Of a stretch of DNA of 19,498 nucleotides, positions 1-7,714 are shown piece by piece. A program made the translations under genes and the position numbers. The notes beneath the pieces were generated by a model. It was not told where the DNA came from. It did no database searches and saw nothing but the letters and a program-made list of their open reading frames with translations. The DNA is taken from NCBI GenBank assembly GCA_900754085.1, contig CAAEBO010000060.1, positions 1 through 19,498 of the forward strand. Reading direction: 5' to 3'. Numbering within the stretch: position 1 is the stretch's first letter; every line of letters begins with the position of its first letter. The stretch is from Clostridia bacterium. GTDB lineage: Bacteria; Bacillota; Clostridia; TANB77; CAG-508.

Positions 1-156
1 AATAAAAATTTTTCTGGTATAAAGACTTTTCTTTGTGCATTAACAGAATTTGGAAAGAGTATAAATAATTCTAATCTATTTAAAAGTAGATTAAATGAGT
101 ATGGTACTTTAATAGTAAAAAATAATTTTTATAAGTTATTAGTAAAAACAATATAA
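1..156 (+). CDS. C-terminal end of an unrecognised protein (5' truncated by window)
   Basis: The first frame is open from base 1 to a TAA at 154-156 and encodes 51 residues, beginning NKNFSGIKTF and ending YKLLVKTI. It is basic and hydrophilic, with no membrane segment and no motif I recognise. I accept it as coding because it is open from the window edge, its codon use resembles the neighbouring genes, and it is followed 19 nt later by a strong hairpin terminator facing the convergent M23 gene. Its start and most of its sequence lie outside the window, so no function can be assigned. Confidence 0.6.
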   Translation, partial: NKNFSGIKTFLCALTEFGKSINNSNLFKSRLNEYGTLIVKNNFYKLLVKTI

Positions 157-175
157 TTCTATCTTTGTACTAATC

Positions 176-233
176 TAAATAAAAAATAAGAAGAAATTTT
201 AGTTTTTTAAAATTTCTTCTTATTTTTTATTTA
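176..233. terminator. Bidirectional Rho-independent terminator, 26-bp perfect stem
   Basis: Arms 176-201 and 208-233 are exact reverse complements (26 bp) around a 6-nt loop at 202-207. The A-rich 5' side and T-rich 3' side give a U-tract on either strand, so it can end both the plus-strand gene stopping at 156 and the minus-strand M23 gene stopping at 236. Confidence 0.85.
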
Positions 234-235
234 TC

Positions 236-1228
236 TTAATATACATATTTTTGTGGATTATAACTTTGTCCATTCACTCTAACTTCTAAATGTAAGTGAT
301 TTCCTGTAGAGTTTCCTGTACTTCCAACATTTGCAATAACTTCTCCTTGTGAAACTTTATCACCCACATTTGCTAATAATTTGCTACAATGAGCGTAATA
401 TGTTTGAACCCCATTACCATGGGAAATTACTAGCATTTTTCCAAAGCTACCTTTTCTTCCAGAAAATACTACAGTTCCTGAGGCTGCTGCTTTAATTGGT
501 GTTCCTCCTGGTGCTGCTATATCTAAGCCTGTATGCGCACTAGAACGTACACTACTTCTTTCTCCATATCTTGCTGTTATCCTTCCTTGTACTGGCTCTA
601 TTAAAGTTATTCCTAAACTTGCCTTCCCTCTTGAAACTTTAGTAGAAGTACTTACTCTGTTGTTTGTTTTTCTATTCGTTGTAGCATCTGCCACCATTAT
701 TTTACTTTCTACTTGTCTTTCCTGATATAGTTGATTTACAGCATCTTCTTTTGCAACAAATGTTGCAAGTTCTGTATTATATTTTTCCTCTATTGTTATA
801 TTATCTTTATTGGCACTATTTTTATCTCTTAATTCTTGCAATATAGCTTCTGCTTCTTGAAGATTTTTAACATATAATTTTTCTTCACCATTTACTACCA
901 TGGCATAATATGTATAATAATCTTTTCCTCTTTCTACTACTTTGTTAAAAATTTGGTCATCATTTGTTGATATTCCTTTTTTTAACAAACACATTTTATA
1001 TTCTGGTAAATCATTGATTTCTACAAATGCAACATTTTCACCGTCTCCGCTTTCCATATAGTTATTTATTCTATTTTGCATTTTAGTTTTATCTTCACAA
1101 TAACCTATAAATTCACCATTTAATGTAACACTATATATTGGTTTATATAAAAATATAATTGCTCCCCATATTAGTGCTCCCGCTACTGCTAATATAGCTA
1201 TTAATTTTATTAGAGTTCTAAAATTCAT
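236..1228 (-). CDS. Membrane-anchored M23 family peptidoglycan endopeptidase
   Basis: This is a zinc metallopeptidase of the LytM/M23 family, which cleaves peptide cross-links in peptidoglycan outside the membrane. From the ATG at 1228 the protein is 330 residues. It has a short basic N-terminus, one membrane segment (about 5-27), an extracytoplasmic region of about 170 residues without a recognised domain, a Ser/Thr/Lys-rich linker (about 185-205), and the M23 domain at the C-terminus. The zinc ligands are visible: His and Asp of HTGLDIA (H232, D236) and the second His of HLHLEV (H313). The YYAH histidine (H280) is also present. The start is uncertain. A GTG at 1259-1261 is in frame but lies directly against the AAGGAG, leaving no spacing. 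The ATG at 1226-1228 has only a weak purine stretch before it. The gene stands alone between a promoter at about 1285-1313 and the terminator at 176-233. Confidence 0.9.
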   Translation of the reverse strand: MNFRTLIKLIAILAVAGALIWGAIIFLYKPIYSVTLNGEFIGYCEDKTKMQNRINNYMESGDGENVAFVEINDLPEYKMCLLKKGISTNDDQIFNKVVERGKDYYTYYAMVVNGEEKLYVKNLQEAEAILQELRDKNSANKDNITIEEKYNTELATFVAKEDAVNQLYQERQVESKIMVADATTNRKTNNRVSTSTKVSRGKASLGITLIEPVQGRITARYGERSSVRSSAHTGLDIAAPGGTPIKAAASGTVVFSGRKGSFGKMLVISHGNGVQTYYAHCSKLLANVGDKVSQGEVIANVGSTGNSTGNHLHLEVRVNGQSYNPQKYVY

Positions 1229-1284
1229 TAATACTTTTCTTATCTTAATAATATTTAACACTCCTTTTTATACACATTGTTTAT

Positions 1285-1313
1285 ATGATATAATAAAAGA
1301 TTTCTTTCTTCAA
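1285..1313 (-). promoter_or_regulatory. Candidate sigma-A promoter of the M23 gene
   Basis: On the minus strand, TTGAAG (1313-1308) and TATCAT (1290-1285) are separated by exactly 17 nt. A transcript would start near 1278, about 10 nt before the AAGGAG at 1267-1262. The boxes are imperfect and the region is very AT-rich, so this is a moderate call. Confidence 0.45.
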
Positions 1314-1427
1314 ATTTTATATTTACCCGTTTTTTATCATTTTTAAGTAAAAATAGTCTGTTTTTTCGTTTTTTCTTTAATTATCTATAGCACTTAATAT
1401 TTTTGTAATATTTTTAAAAAAACACAT

Positions 1428-1458
1428 AAAGAACCTATATATAACATATAGGTTCTTT
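1428..1458 (-). terminator. Terminator of the spore-coat operon
   Basis: Arms 1428-1440 and 1446-1458 pair perfectly over 13 bp with a 5-nt loop. On the minus strand the stem is followed after a few bases by a run of seven T. It lies 15 nt past the stop of the distal coat gene. Confidence 0.8.
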
Positions 1459-1473
1459 GTTCACCATAACTTT

Positions 1474-1716
1474 TTATTGTAAATTTGTTTTTACTTCATC
1501 TATCTCTGTTACAGTAGCTTTATTAGCTGGTTTGTAATATCCCTTAGCTTGAGCTACCTTAAATAATTCATATTGAAAACTTTCATCATTATTTCTAATT
1601 TGTTGTAAAGTTTGTCTAAGCTCTGTATTTTCAGATTCTGAAATCGCATTTTGATATGTTGTTAAACTAGATTTAACTCCAGATAAAATATCATTTACCA
1701 TAACTTTTTCGTTCAT
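1474..1716 (-). CDS. CotF-type spore coat protein
   Basis: This 80-residue protein matches the Coat_F family of small, helical, ferritin-like spore coat proteins. The helical pattern TLQQIRNNDESFQYELFKVA followed by KGYYKPANKAT is the usual C-terminal signature. Such proteins are deposited on the developing forespore by the mother cell; their individual roles are poorly defined. The ATG at 1716 is supported by AGGAGG 6 nt upstream, and that site overlaps the TAG stop of the preceding coat gene (TAGGAGG), indicating tight translational coupling. It is the second gene of a two-gene operon ending at the hairpin 1428-1458. The protein has no signal peptide or membrane segment. Confidence 0.85.
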   Translation of the reverse strand: MNEKVMVNDILSGVKSSLTTYQNAISESENTELRQTLQQIRNNDESFQYELFKVAQAKGYYKPANKATVTEIDEVKTNLQ

Positions 1717-1725
1717 TGTAACCTC

Positions 1726-1914
1726 CTAATTATTTAAAAAATTCATTAATTTTTGTTTTGTATTTAGTGCATCTTGCGCAGACTTGGCAAAGATTTGTTT
1801 AATTTGAGGGTCAACTGCTTCTGAAGAATATGAATTCAATTTTTGATAAGAGGTTTCATGCGCTCCTATAAGATGTCTTAAATTTTGTAATTCTATTTGA
1901 CTTAAATTTGGCAT
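1726..1914 (-). CDS. Small CotF-like spore coat protein
   Basis: A 62-residue helical protein beginning MPNLSQIELQNLRHLIGAHE. It resembles the N-terminal half of Coat_F/ferritin-like coat proteins, while the gene downstream carries the typical C-terminal half; together they look like the two parts of the classical coat protein encoded separately. I place the start at the ATG 1912-1914 because AAGGAG lies 8 nt upstream. An in-frame ATG 13 codons earlier (1953) would add a lysine-rich leader and bury that binding site inside the coding region, so I rejected it. The stop is TAG, and its bases form part of the binding site of the next gene. I could not recognise a mother-cell sigma promoter upstream. 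Confidence 0.8.
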   Translation of the reverse strand: MPNLSQIELQNLRHLIGAHETSYQKLNSYSSEAVDPQIKQIFAKSAQDALNTKQKLMNFLNN

Positions 1915-2010
1915 ATTATCACTCCTTTTTTGTTTTTTTATATTATTAACCAAATTTTATTTTTTATACATCTTATATTTAATTTAGCTTTTAATAATCT
2001 TTTGACATAC

Positions 2011-2054
2011 AAAAAGTGGAAAATTATTTTTTTATAAATAGTTTTCCACTTTTT
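2011..2054 (-). terminator. Terminator downstream of pcrA
   Basis: Arms 2011-2023 and 2042-2054 pair over 13 bp (a GTGG core flanked by A/T runs) around an 18-nt AT-rich loop. It lies 63 nt beyond the pcrA stop, between pcrA and the coat operon, and has T runs on both sides. Confidence 0.65.
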
Positions 2055-2117
2055 ATATACTATCTTTTAAAATTTATTTTGTCTAAATTTTAAGAACCAT
2101 CCCTAAATATAATATAG

Positions 2118-4403
2118 TTAGTCTATAATTTCTAAATTTGCAAATTTTGCCATTAAACGTTTATGTCCTACTTTATCAAATTGTATATCTAGTTTTAAAT
2201 CGTCTCCTTCTGGTTCTATTTTACTTATATTTCCTTCTCCAAAACGTTTATGATATATTCTTTGTCCTTCTTTGTATTTAGAAACATCAGCTTGGCTAGT
2301 TTGCGCTTTATTGTTTAGTTTTGCTAAAAAGCTTTCTGCTGATTTAAATGCAAAACTTGGTTCTTTTCTTGTGTTTGAATTTTCTATTTTATAACTTACA
2401 ACTTTGCTACTTCCTGCTTTTCCGTAGCTCCAATCATAATTACTATCTTTAAATTTATTTTCTGATTCATTTCCTAATTCTGATGAACCTTCTAACATTG
2501 CCTTAGGTATTTCTTTTACAAATCTTGAAACAGGATTGCAACTTGTTGAACCAAACATTGTCCTTTGTCTACTACATGTTAAATATAAATTGTTTTTTGC
2601 TCTTGTAATTCCAACATAGCATAAACGTCTTTCTTCTTCTAATTCTTTTGGCTCTCCTATAGATTTATATCCTGGAAAAATACCTTCTTCCATTCCAACT
2701 AAAAATACTACTGGAAACTCTAGTCCCTTTGCAGAATGAAGTGTCATTAATGTAACAGACTCTTCTTCTTCATTCATTCCATCTATATCACTAGAAAGTG
2801 TTATTCCTTCTAGGAATGAACTTAAATCATTTTCTGCTTCTTCTTCCTCAAATTGTACTGCAACTGTTAAAAATTCTTCTAGGTTTTCTATTCTATTTTC
2901 TGCTTCTATAGAATTTTCTTCCTCTAAAGCTTTTGTATATCCAGTTTCATTTAATGTATGTTTTATTAGTTCTGTAATTGTATACTCATCTTTTTTGCTT
3001 ATTATGTCTTCTATAACTGATATAAAACTTTGTGCATTTGTATAAACTCTTGCTAGACCATATTGGTCTGCCTCTTTTATTATTTCATACATAGGTATCC
3101 CTGTTTGCTCTGAAATTGCTTGTATTTTATCCAAACTAGTTTTCCCTATACCTCTTTTAGGTTCATTTATAATTCTTTTTAATGCTAAATTGTCAGATGT
3201 ATTATTAATTAATCTAAGATATGCAATTATATCTTTTATTTCTTTTCTTTCATAGAATTTTAAGCCTCCAACTATTTTGTATGGTATATCTTCTCTTCTT
3301 AAAATTTCTTCTATTGCTCTAGATTGTGAGTTCATTCTATAAAGTACTGCAAAGTCTGAATATTTATAATATTCTTCTCTTCTTAAATGATTTATCTCTT
3401 CTACTATATATCTGCCTTCATCATATTCATCATCGGAAACATGAAATGTTGGAAGTGAACCTTCTTCATTTTCTGTCCATAATTTTTTCTTATATTTTAC
3501 TTCATTATTTTTAATTACGGAATTGGCTGCATTTAATATATTTTGGGTACATCTATAATTTTGCTCTAATTTTATTATTTTAGTACCTTTAAAATCTTTT
3601 TCGAAATTTAAAATATTAGAAATATCTGCACCTCTAAAGCTATAAATTCCTTGGTCATTATCACCAACTACTGTTATATTACCATGTGCATTTGCAAGTA
3701 ATCTTATTAGTGTAAACTGTGATTTATTTGTATCTTGGTACTCGTCTACTAAAATATAATTAAATTTATTTGTATAGTATTCTAATACATCTTCATTTTC
3801 TTTAAATATTTTTATTGTATAATTTATAATATCATCAAAATCTATTGCATTATTTTCTTTTAATCTTTTTTGATATAATCTGTACACAGAAGCTATTTTT
3901 TCTTTTCTATAATCTCCTTTAGAAATCGCTTCATACTCTTCTGGCTCTCTCATATCATTTTTTGCATTGCTTATTTCAAATTGAACAATTCTATCTGTAA
4001 ACATTTTATCATCTATTTGTAGGTCCTTTAAACATTCTTTTATTAATGTTCTTTGGTCAGAAGTATCAAATATTACAAAAGAATGATCAAATCCAATTCT
4101 ATCTATAAATCTTCTTAAAATTTTTACACATATTGAATGGAACGTTCCTATCCACATATCTTTTGCAGCTTCTCCAACTAAATTTTCTACCCTTTCTTTC
4201 ATTTCATTTGCTGCTTTATTTGTAAATGTTATAGCCAATATATTCCATGGTTTTACATCTTTTTCTTCTAATAAATATGCTATTTTATGAGTTAATACTT
4301 TTGTCTTTCCACTACCTGCACCAGCAATTACTAAACATGGACCATCTGTATTAACAACAGCTTCATATTGCTTATCATTTAAACCTTCTAATAAATTTTG
4401 CAT
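2118..4403 (-). CDS. pcrA: ATP-dependent DNA helicase PcrA (UvrD/Rep superfamily 1)
   Basis: PcrA is a 3'-5' DNA helicase used in repair, in clearing RNA polymerase and recombinase from DNA, and in rolling-circle replication. The 761-residue length is close to the usual 720-770. Visible motifs in order: Walker A AGAGSGKT (27-34), motif Ia TFTNKAA, the Walker B region VDEYQDTN (about 219-226), motif III GDNDQGIYSFRGA (about 247-259), motif IV EQNYRC, VTLMTLHSAKGLEFP (motif V) and CYVGITRAKN (motif VI). The last 53 residues (YHKRFGEG, then VGHKRLMAKF) form the Tudor-like module that contacts RNA polymerase in Bacillus PcrA. The ATG at 4403 has AAAGGAG 9 nt upstream. The gene has its own promoter (4442-4469). 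In many Firmicutes pcrA is followed by ligA; here it is not. Confidence 0.96.
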   Translation of the reverse strand: MQNLLEGLNDKQYEAVVNTDGPCLVIAGAGSGKTKVLTHKIAYLLEEKDVKPWNILAITFTNKAANEMKERVENLVGEAAKDMWIGTFHSICVKILRRFIDRIGFDHSFVIFDTSDQRTLIKECLKDLQIDDKMFTDRIVQFEISNAKNDMREPEEYEAISKGDYRKEKIASVYRLYQKRLKENNAIDFDDIINYTIKIFKENEDVLEYYTNKFNYILVDEYQDTNKSQFTLIRLLANAHGNITVVGDNDQGIYSFRGADISNILNFEKDFKGTKIIKLEQNYRCTQNILNAANSVIKNNEVKYKKKLWTENEEGSLPTFHVSDDEYDEGRYIVEEINHLRREEYYKYSDFAVLYRMNSQSRAIEEILRREDIPYKIVGGLKFYERKEIKDIIAYLRLINNTSDNLALKRIINEPKRGIGKTSLDKIQAISEQTGIPMYEIIKEADQYGLARVYTNAQSFISVIEDIISKKDEYTITELIKHTLNETGYTKALEEENSIEAENRIENLEEFLTVAVQFEEEEAENDLSSFLEGITLSSDIDGMNEEEESVTLMTLHSAKGLEFPVVFLVGMEEGIFPGYKSIGEPKELEEERRLCYVGITRAKNNLYLTCSRQRTMFGSTSCNPVSRFVKEIPKAMLEGSSELGNESENKFKDSNYDWSYGKAGSSKVVSYKIENSNTRKEPSFAFKSAESFLAKLNNKAQTSQADVSKYKEGQRIYHKRFGEGNISKIEPEGDDLKLDIQFDKVGHKRLMAKFANLEIID

Positions 4404-4441
4404 TTTCTTTTCTCCTTTAGCGATATTTTGTTCCTTTGCAA

Positions 4442-4469
4442 ATTATATCATAATTATTTTATTTAACAA
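4442..4469 (-). promoter_or_regulatory. Sigma-A promoter of pcrA
   Basis: On the minus strand, TTGTTA (4469-4464), a 16-nt spacer and TATAAT (4447-4442). The spacer ends in TGA, giving an extended -10 (TGnTATAAT). The leader to the pcrA ATG is about 30 nt. Confidence 0.65.
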
Positions 4470-4491
4470 TATAAACTTATATATTTTTAAA

Positions 4492-4516
4492 AGCAGTCCC
4501 GTAAAACAGGACTGCT
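4492..4516 (-). terminator. Terminator of the isolated 70-codon gene
   Basis: GC-rich 8-bp stem, AGCAGTCC (4492-4499) with GGACTGCT (4509-4516), and a 9-nt loop. On the minus strand it is followed by TTTT and then an AT-rich stretch. It lies 29 nt after the stop at 4546, and separates this gene from the pcrA promoter. Confidence 0.75.
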
Positions 4517-4545
4517 CCAGAAAGGTTTATATCTGACTTTAATTA

Positions 4546-4758
4546 CTAACATGTTATAAACTCATTTAACCTTATTTGCTTAAGTGCTTTAGCAACTCTG
4601 GCTGTAAAGTTCATAGAATCTATTCTAGTTATCCGAGTAATTGTTTCGGTTTCTCCATTTCTAAGATCAATTGAATCACCCACACTCATAACCGTTGCTT
4701 CGATCCAAGCATCTTTTCCATACATTTCATAAATTTCCCATATTTTCATCCAAGTCAT
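4546..4758 (-). CDS. Small protein of unknown function (70 aa), own promoter and terminator
   Basis: I do not recognise this protein. It starts MTWMKIWEIYEMYGKDAWIE and ends RLNEFITC. It is soluble, with no signal peptide or membrane segment. The first 20 residues look helical, followed by alternating patterns (ATVMSVGDSIDL, ETITRITRI) suggesting a small beta fold, then a basic helix. The ATG at 4758 has AGGAGG 11 nt upstream; a second ATG three codons in is less well placed. It is a complete unit: consensus promoter, leader with a small palindrome, and dedicated terminator. Composition differs from its neighbours. By hand count 72 of 213 bases are G or C (about 34%), against roughly 22-32% in sampled stretches of the adjacent kinase gene. 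It uses codons uncommon for such a genome (CGG, AGG, ACC, GCC, GTG). This suggests recent acquisition or unusual selection. A regulator or phage-derived small protein is possible but unsupported. Confidence 0.7.
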   Translation of the reverse strand: MTWMKIWEIYEMYGKDAWIEATVMSVGDSIDLRNGETETITRITRIDSMNFTARVAKALKQIRLNEFITC

Positions 4759-4789
4759 ATTTCTTTGACCCTCCTATGTTGTTATTTGC

Positions 4790-4803
4790 TCTCCAAATGG
4801 AGA
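4790..4803 (-). promoter_or_regulatory. Small palindrome in the leader of the 70-codon gene
   Basis: TCTCC and GGAGA (4790-4794 and 4799-4803) flank a 4-nt AAAT centre. It lies between the promoter and the ribosome binding site, in a leader of about 60 nt. It could be an operator or a weak RNA hairpin; five base pairs is short. Confidence 0.3.
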
Positions 4804-4827
4804 ACATACTTAAGTTGCGTAAAATTT

Positions 4828-4856
4828 ATTATACTACATTATACACTTTATGTCAA
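4828..4856 (-). promoter_or_regulatory. Perfect consensus sigma-A promoter of the 70-codon gene
   Basis: On the minus strand, TTGACA (4856-4851), a 17-nt spacer and TATAAT (4833-4828): an exact match to consensus at both hexamers and in spacing. Predicted transcription starts near 4821, about 60 nt before the ATG at 4758. Confidence 0.85.
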
Positions 4857-4899
4857 TTTTTATATTACTATTGTAAACATATAGCTCAAATTATTTATT

Positions 4900-6972
4900 T
4901 TACACTCTTTTGAACCTAATCTCTGTTTTAAATAAATCTCCATCTAAGTGAATATTAAATGTTCCTCCTTGTAGCTCTGTCAAACTTTTAGCTATAGAAA
5001 GCCCTAATCCACTTCCTTCTGTATTTCTAGATTTATCTCCACGTACAAATCTTTGCATTAATTCATCTGCTGAAATATTTAATTCTTCTTTGGAAATATT
5101 TTTTACGTATATAGCTACATCTCCATTTTCTTCTAACATACAATCTAAATATACTCTACTTTCTTGTGCAGCATATTTAGCAACATTACTATATACATTT
5201 TCTAGCACTCTATATAAATATCTACTATCTGCTTTTATATAAACTATTTCTTCTGGTACTTTAGCAATTACATTTAATCCTCTTTTGTTAAATTTATCTT
5301 TAAATTCACCTGTAACCTGATTTAATAATTCTTTTACATTTAAAACTTCTTTATTTATCTTTATATTTCCTGAAGATGCTTTAGAAGCTTCTACTAAATC
5401 TTCTATTAATTTCTTTAGTCTTTGTGATTTGTTATCTAAAACTTCTATATATTCTTTTACTTTATCATTTTGTATATTTTCTTGCTTTAATAAATCCACA
5501 TAATTAATAATTGATGTTAGTGGCGTCTTAATATCATGTGAAACGTTTGTAATAAGCTCTGTTTTTAATCTCTCACTTTTTAAGCTTTCTTGTATAGCAT
5601 TAGAAAATCCACCTGCTATATCATTTAAATAAATTGCGAATTCCTGTAATATTCCTGTATACATAGATTCATCTATTTTTATATTTGTATCACCTTTATA
5701 AATTCTTTCTGTAGCATCATGTATTTGTTTAAATTTATCTACTTCTTGCATTATTTTATAATAACACCATACCCAAAAAACTATGTCTAATAGAATTCCA
5801 AATTCGCTAAACATTAATACTATAAGTATCGAAATCGCTATAATACTTATAAAATATATGGCTATTTTCTTACCTAAATTTTTATTAGATATAAACATAT
5901 TCTTTATTCTTTTAAATTTTGTAAATATCCATTTAAAAATTTTATAAGTTATCGAATTTTTAAAGAACGTATGTGTTTTTATTCGTTTTATTGCAGTTCC
6001 CATACCATATAGCATACTTATTACTGAAATATATCCCACTATTGCTAAGAGTACAAAATACAAATTAACATCTACTACAACTATACTTAGGCAACCTGCT
6101 AATATCACTAGCTCTAAAGGTGTTATTACAGAATATATTAAAATTATTGCTTCTAGTGGTATTTTATCCATCCAAGACATATAAACTTCTGATTTTCCTT
6201 TTACGCGTCCTAGTGCATATATTAAATATATAATTTCTATACTTGCTAGTATTATACTAATAATTAATGTTGAATATGAATATTTGTATAATTTTTGAGT
6301 TTCTTCGTACATAGCTTTAGTAAGTGATATATCACTTGTATTATCTAATCTTTTTATAGTTTCATCGAACGCTGTATAGAATTCCTTTTGATTAGAAAAA
6401 TCACTAACTCTTTGCATTGCTTGGTTTCTTACTATATTTGCTTCTGATAATCTATCTATATTCGTTTTTATTTGATTATTTGAAATTGACCAATATTTAT
6501 TATTTGATATTATTACTTGTTTTAGTTTTTCTAATGTATTTGATTTTGATGTTTGCTGTACATTTGTATATGCAGTTTTAGTTTCATAATTTACTAATAA
6601 ATAAACAAATTTCTTTTCTGTATGGTTACTTTGGTAATATATTTTATATTCACCATCTTGTATGTAAATTGGTGTTCTAGAATCCACATCTTCTTCAATT
6701 TCGTCAGTTTTTATTCTATATCCATATTCATCAATATAATATCCTTCTTCTATTTCCGATTTTAAACTAGAAGCTTTTCTATACATCTCAGATAAATATG
6801 AATCTATAAACATATCTGTACTATAAAAGTCTTTATTCTCTTTTATTTCTGGATTTTCAATAGCATAGTAAATTATTATTAAATCTGCAATTATCGTCAT
6901 TAAAAATATAGGTAATGTTATAAAGGCTAGAATTTTTAGACCTTTATTTTTTAAAATATTCCTTTCTTCCAT
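4900..6972 (-). CDS. Membrane sensor histidine kinase (partner of the 6987-7685 regulator)
   Basis: A 690-residue sensor kinase. Membrane segment 1 (about 13-36) is followed by an extracytoplasmic sensor region of about 195 residues (37-231) without a recognised domain. Several further membrane segments follow (about 232-254, 271-325 and 369-403), then a short linker, the dimerisation helix with the phospho-accepting His in VSHDIKTPLTS (H479), and the ATPase domain. The N box is ENVYSNVAKY (591-600) and the G2 box GSGLGLS (653-659). The usual DxGxG of the G1 box is absent; its place reads YVKNISKEEL. I believe this is a feature of this clostridial subfamily rather than damage, since the flanking boxes are intact. 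The ATG at 6972 follows the regulator's stop by 14 nt with AAGGAAG between, so the two genes are co-transcribed. The extra membrane block between sensor and catalytic core is more elaborate than in the common two-segment kinase. The signal is unknown. I see no strong terminator after the stop. Confidence 0.92.
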   Translation of the reverse strand: MEERNILKNKGLKILAFITLPIFLMTIIADLIIIYYAIENPEIKENKDFYSTDMFIDSYLSEMYRKASSLKSEIEEGYYIDEYGYRIKTDEIEEDVDSRTPIYIQDGEYKIYYQSNHTEKKFVYLLVNYETKTAYTNVQQTSKSNTLEKLKQVIISNNKYWSISNNQIKTNIDRLSEANIVRNQAMQRVSDFSNQKEFYTAFDETIKRLDNTSDISLTKAMYEETQKLYKYSYSTLIISIILASIEIIYLIYALGRVKGKSEVYMSWMDKIPLEAIILIYSVITPLELVILAGCLSIVVVDVNLYFVLLAIVGYISVISMLYGMGTAIKRIKTHTFFKNSITYKIFKWIFTKFKRIKNMFISNKNLGKKIAIYFISIIAISILIVLMFSEFGILLDIVFWVWCYYKIMQEVDKFKQIHDATERIYKGDTNIKIDESMYTGILQEFAIYLNDIAGGFSNAIQESLKSERLKTELITNVSHDIKTPLTSIINYVDLLKQENIQNDKVKEYIEVLDNKSQRLKKLIEDLVEASKASSGNIKINKEVLNVKELLNQVTGEFKDKFNKRGLNVIAKVPEEIVYIKADSRYLYRVLENVYSNVAKYAAQESRVYLDCMLEENGDVAIYVKNISKEELNISADELMQRFVRGDKSRNTEGSGLGLSIAKSLTELQGGTFNIHLDGDLFKTEIRFKRV

Positions 6973-6986
6973 ATTTTCACTTCCTT

Positions 6987-7685
6987 TTATATATCTTCTA
7001 TTTTATAACCTATTCCCCAGATTACTTTTAAGTATTTAGGTTCACGGGGATTTATTTCTATTTTTTCTCTTATATGTCTTATATGTACAGCTATTATATT
7101 TTCTGCACCATATGACTCTTCTTCCCACACATTTTCATATATTTGTGATATAGAAAATACTCTTCCCTTATTCTTCGTTAGAAATTTTAAAATGTTGTAT
7201 TCCGTAGGCGTTAGCTTTATATTTTTTCCATCAACAGAGACCTCTTTTTTTATATCATCTATTATTAACTCTCCTGATTTATATATGTTTTTATCTTCTT
7301 CTTTCTTGCTAATACTACCCAACATAGTATATCTTCTCATTTGTGAATTAACTCTAGCAATTAATTCCATAGGGTTAAATGGTTTTGTTACATAATCATC
7401 TGCACCTACATTTAGTCCTTTTATCTTGTCATAATCCTCCGATTTAGCTGATAGCATAATAATAGGAATTGCTTTATCTTTTCTAATATTTTCTGCTACA
7501 CTTATTCCATCTAATTCTGGCATCATTATGTCTAGTATAACTAAATGTACTTCTACTTTATTTATTATATCTAAAGCTTCTTTCCCATTATATGCCTTAT
7601 ATATTTTATATCCTTCCTTTTCTAAATAAATTTCTATTGCATTTACTATTTCTTTATCATCATCACAAACTAAAATATTATACAT
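6987..7685 (-). CDS. OmpR/VanR-type response regulator
   Basis: A 232-residue DNA-binding response regulator. The receiver domain (1-115) has the acidic pocket CDDD (8-10), the phospho-accepting Asp in LDIMMPELDG (D52), Ser79 of MLSAK and Lys101 of TKPF. A linker is followed by a winged-helix trans_reg_C domain (about 135-230; LTPTEYNILKFL, VHIRHIREKI, VIWGIGYK). The sequence is closest in character to VanR-like regulators, but I see no vancomycin-resistance genes here, so resistance should not be inferred. It is the first gene of the operon, with the kinase following. The ATG at 7685 has GGAAGG about 8 nt upstream. A palindrome over the presumed -10 element suggests autoregulation. Confidence 0.93.
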   Translation of the reverse strand: MYNILVCDDDKEIVNAIEIYLEKEGYKIYKAYNGKEALDIINKVEVHLVILDIMMPELDGISVAENIRKDKAIPIIMLSAKSEDYDKIKGLNVGADDYVTKPFNPMELIARVNSQMRRYTMLGSISKKEEDKNIYKSGELIIDDIKKEVSVDGKNIKLTPTEYNILKFLTKNKGRVFSISQIYENVWEEESYGAENIIAVHIRHIREKIEINPREPKYLKVIWGIGYKIEDI

Positions 7686-7714
7686 AAAAAATCCTTCCTT
7701 TTATTTTAATCTAC

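Noticed and set aside
1915..1953. Upstream ATG adding 13 residues to the small coat protein
   Set aside because: The added residues are a Lys/Arg-rich tail and would place the good AAGGAG site within the coding region; the ATG at 1914 is correctly spaced from it.
2002..2007. Exact TTGACA on the plus strand between pcrA and the coat operon
   Set aside because: No -10 at suitable spacing and no plus-strand gene follows; it abuts a terminator hairpin, so it is most likely chance.
1915..2010. Search for a sigma-E or sigma-K promoter upstream of the coat operon
   Set aside because: No CATA-type -10 (CATANNNTA or GCATACAAT) could be found on the minus strand here, so I did not annotate one despite the expectation from function.
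6987..7685. Vancomycin resistance (VanRS) cluster
   Set aside because: The regulator is VanR-like in sequence, but no vanH/A/X or related ligase or peptidase genes are near; a general two-component system is the safer reading.
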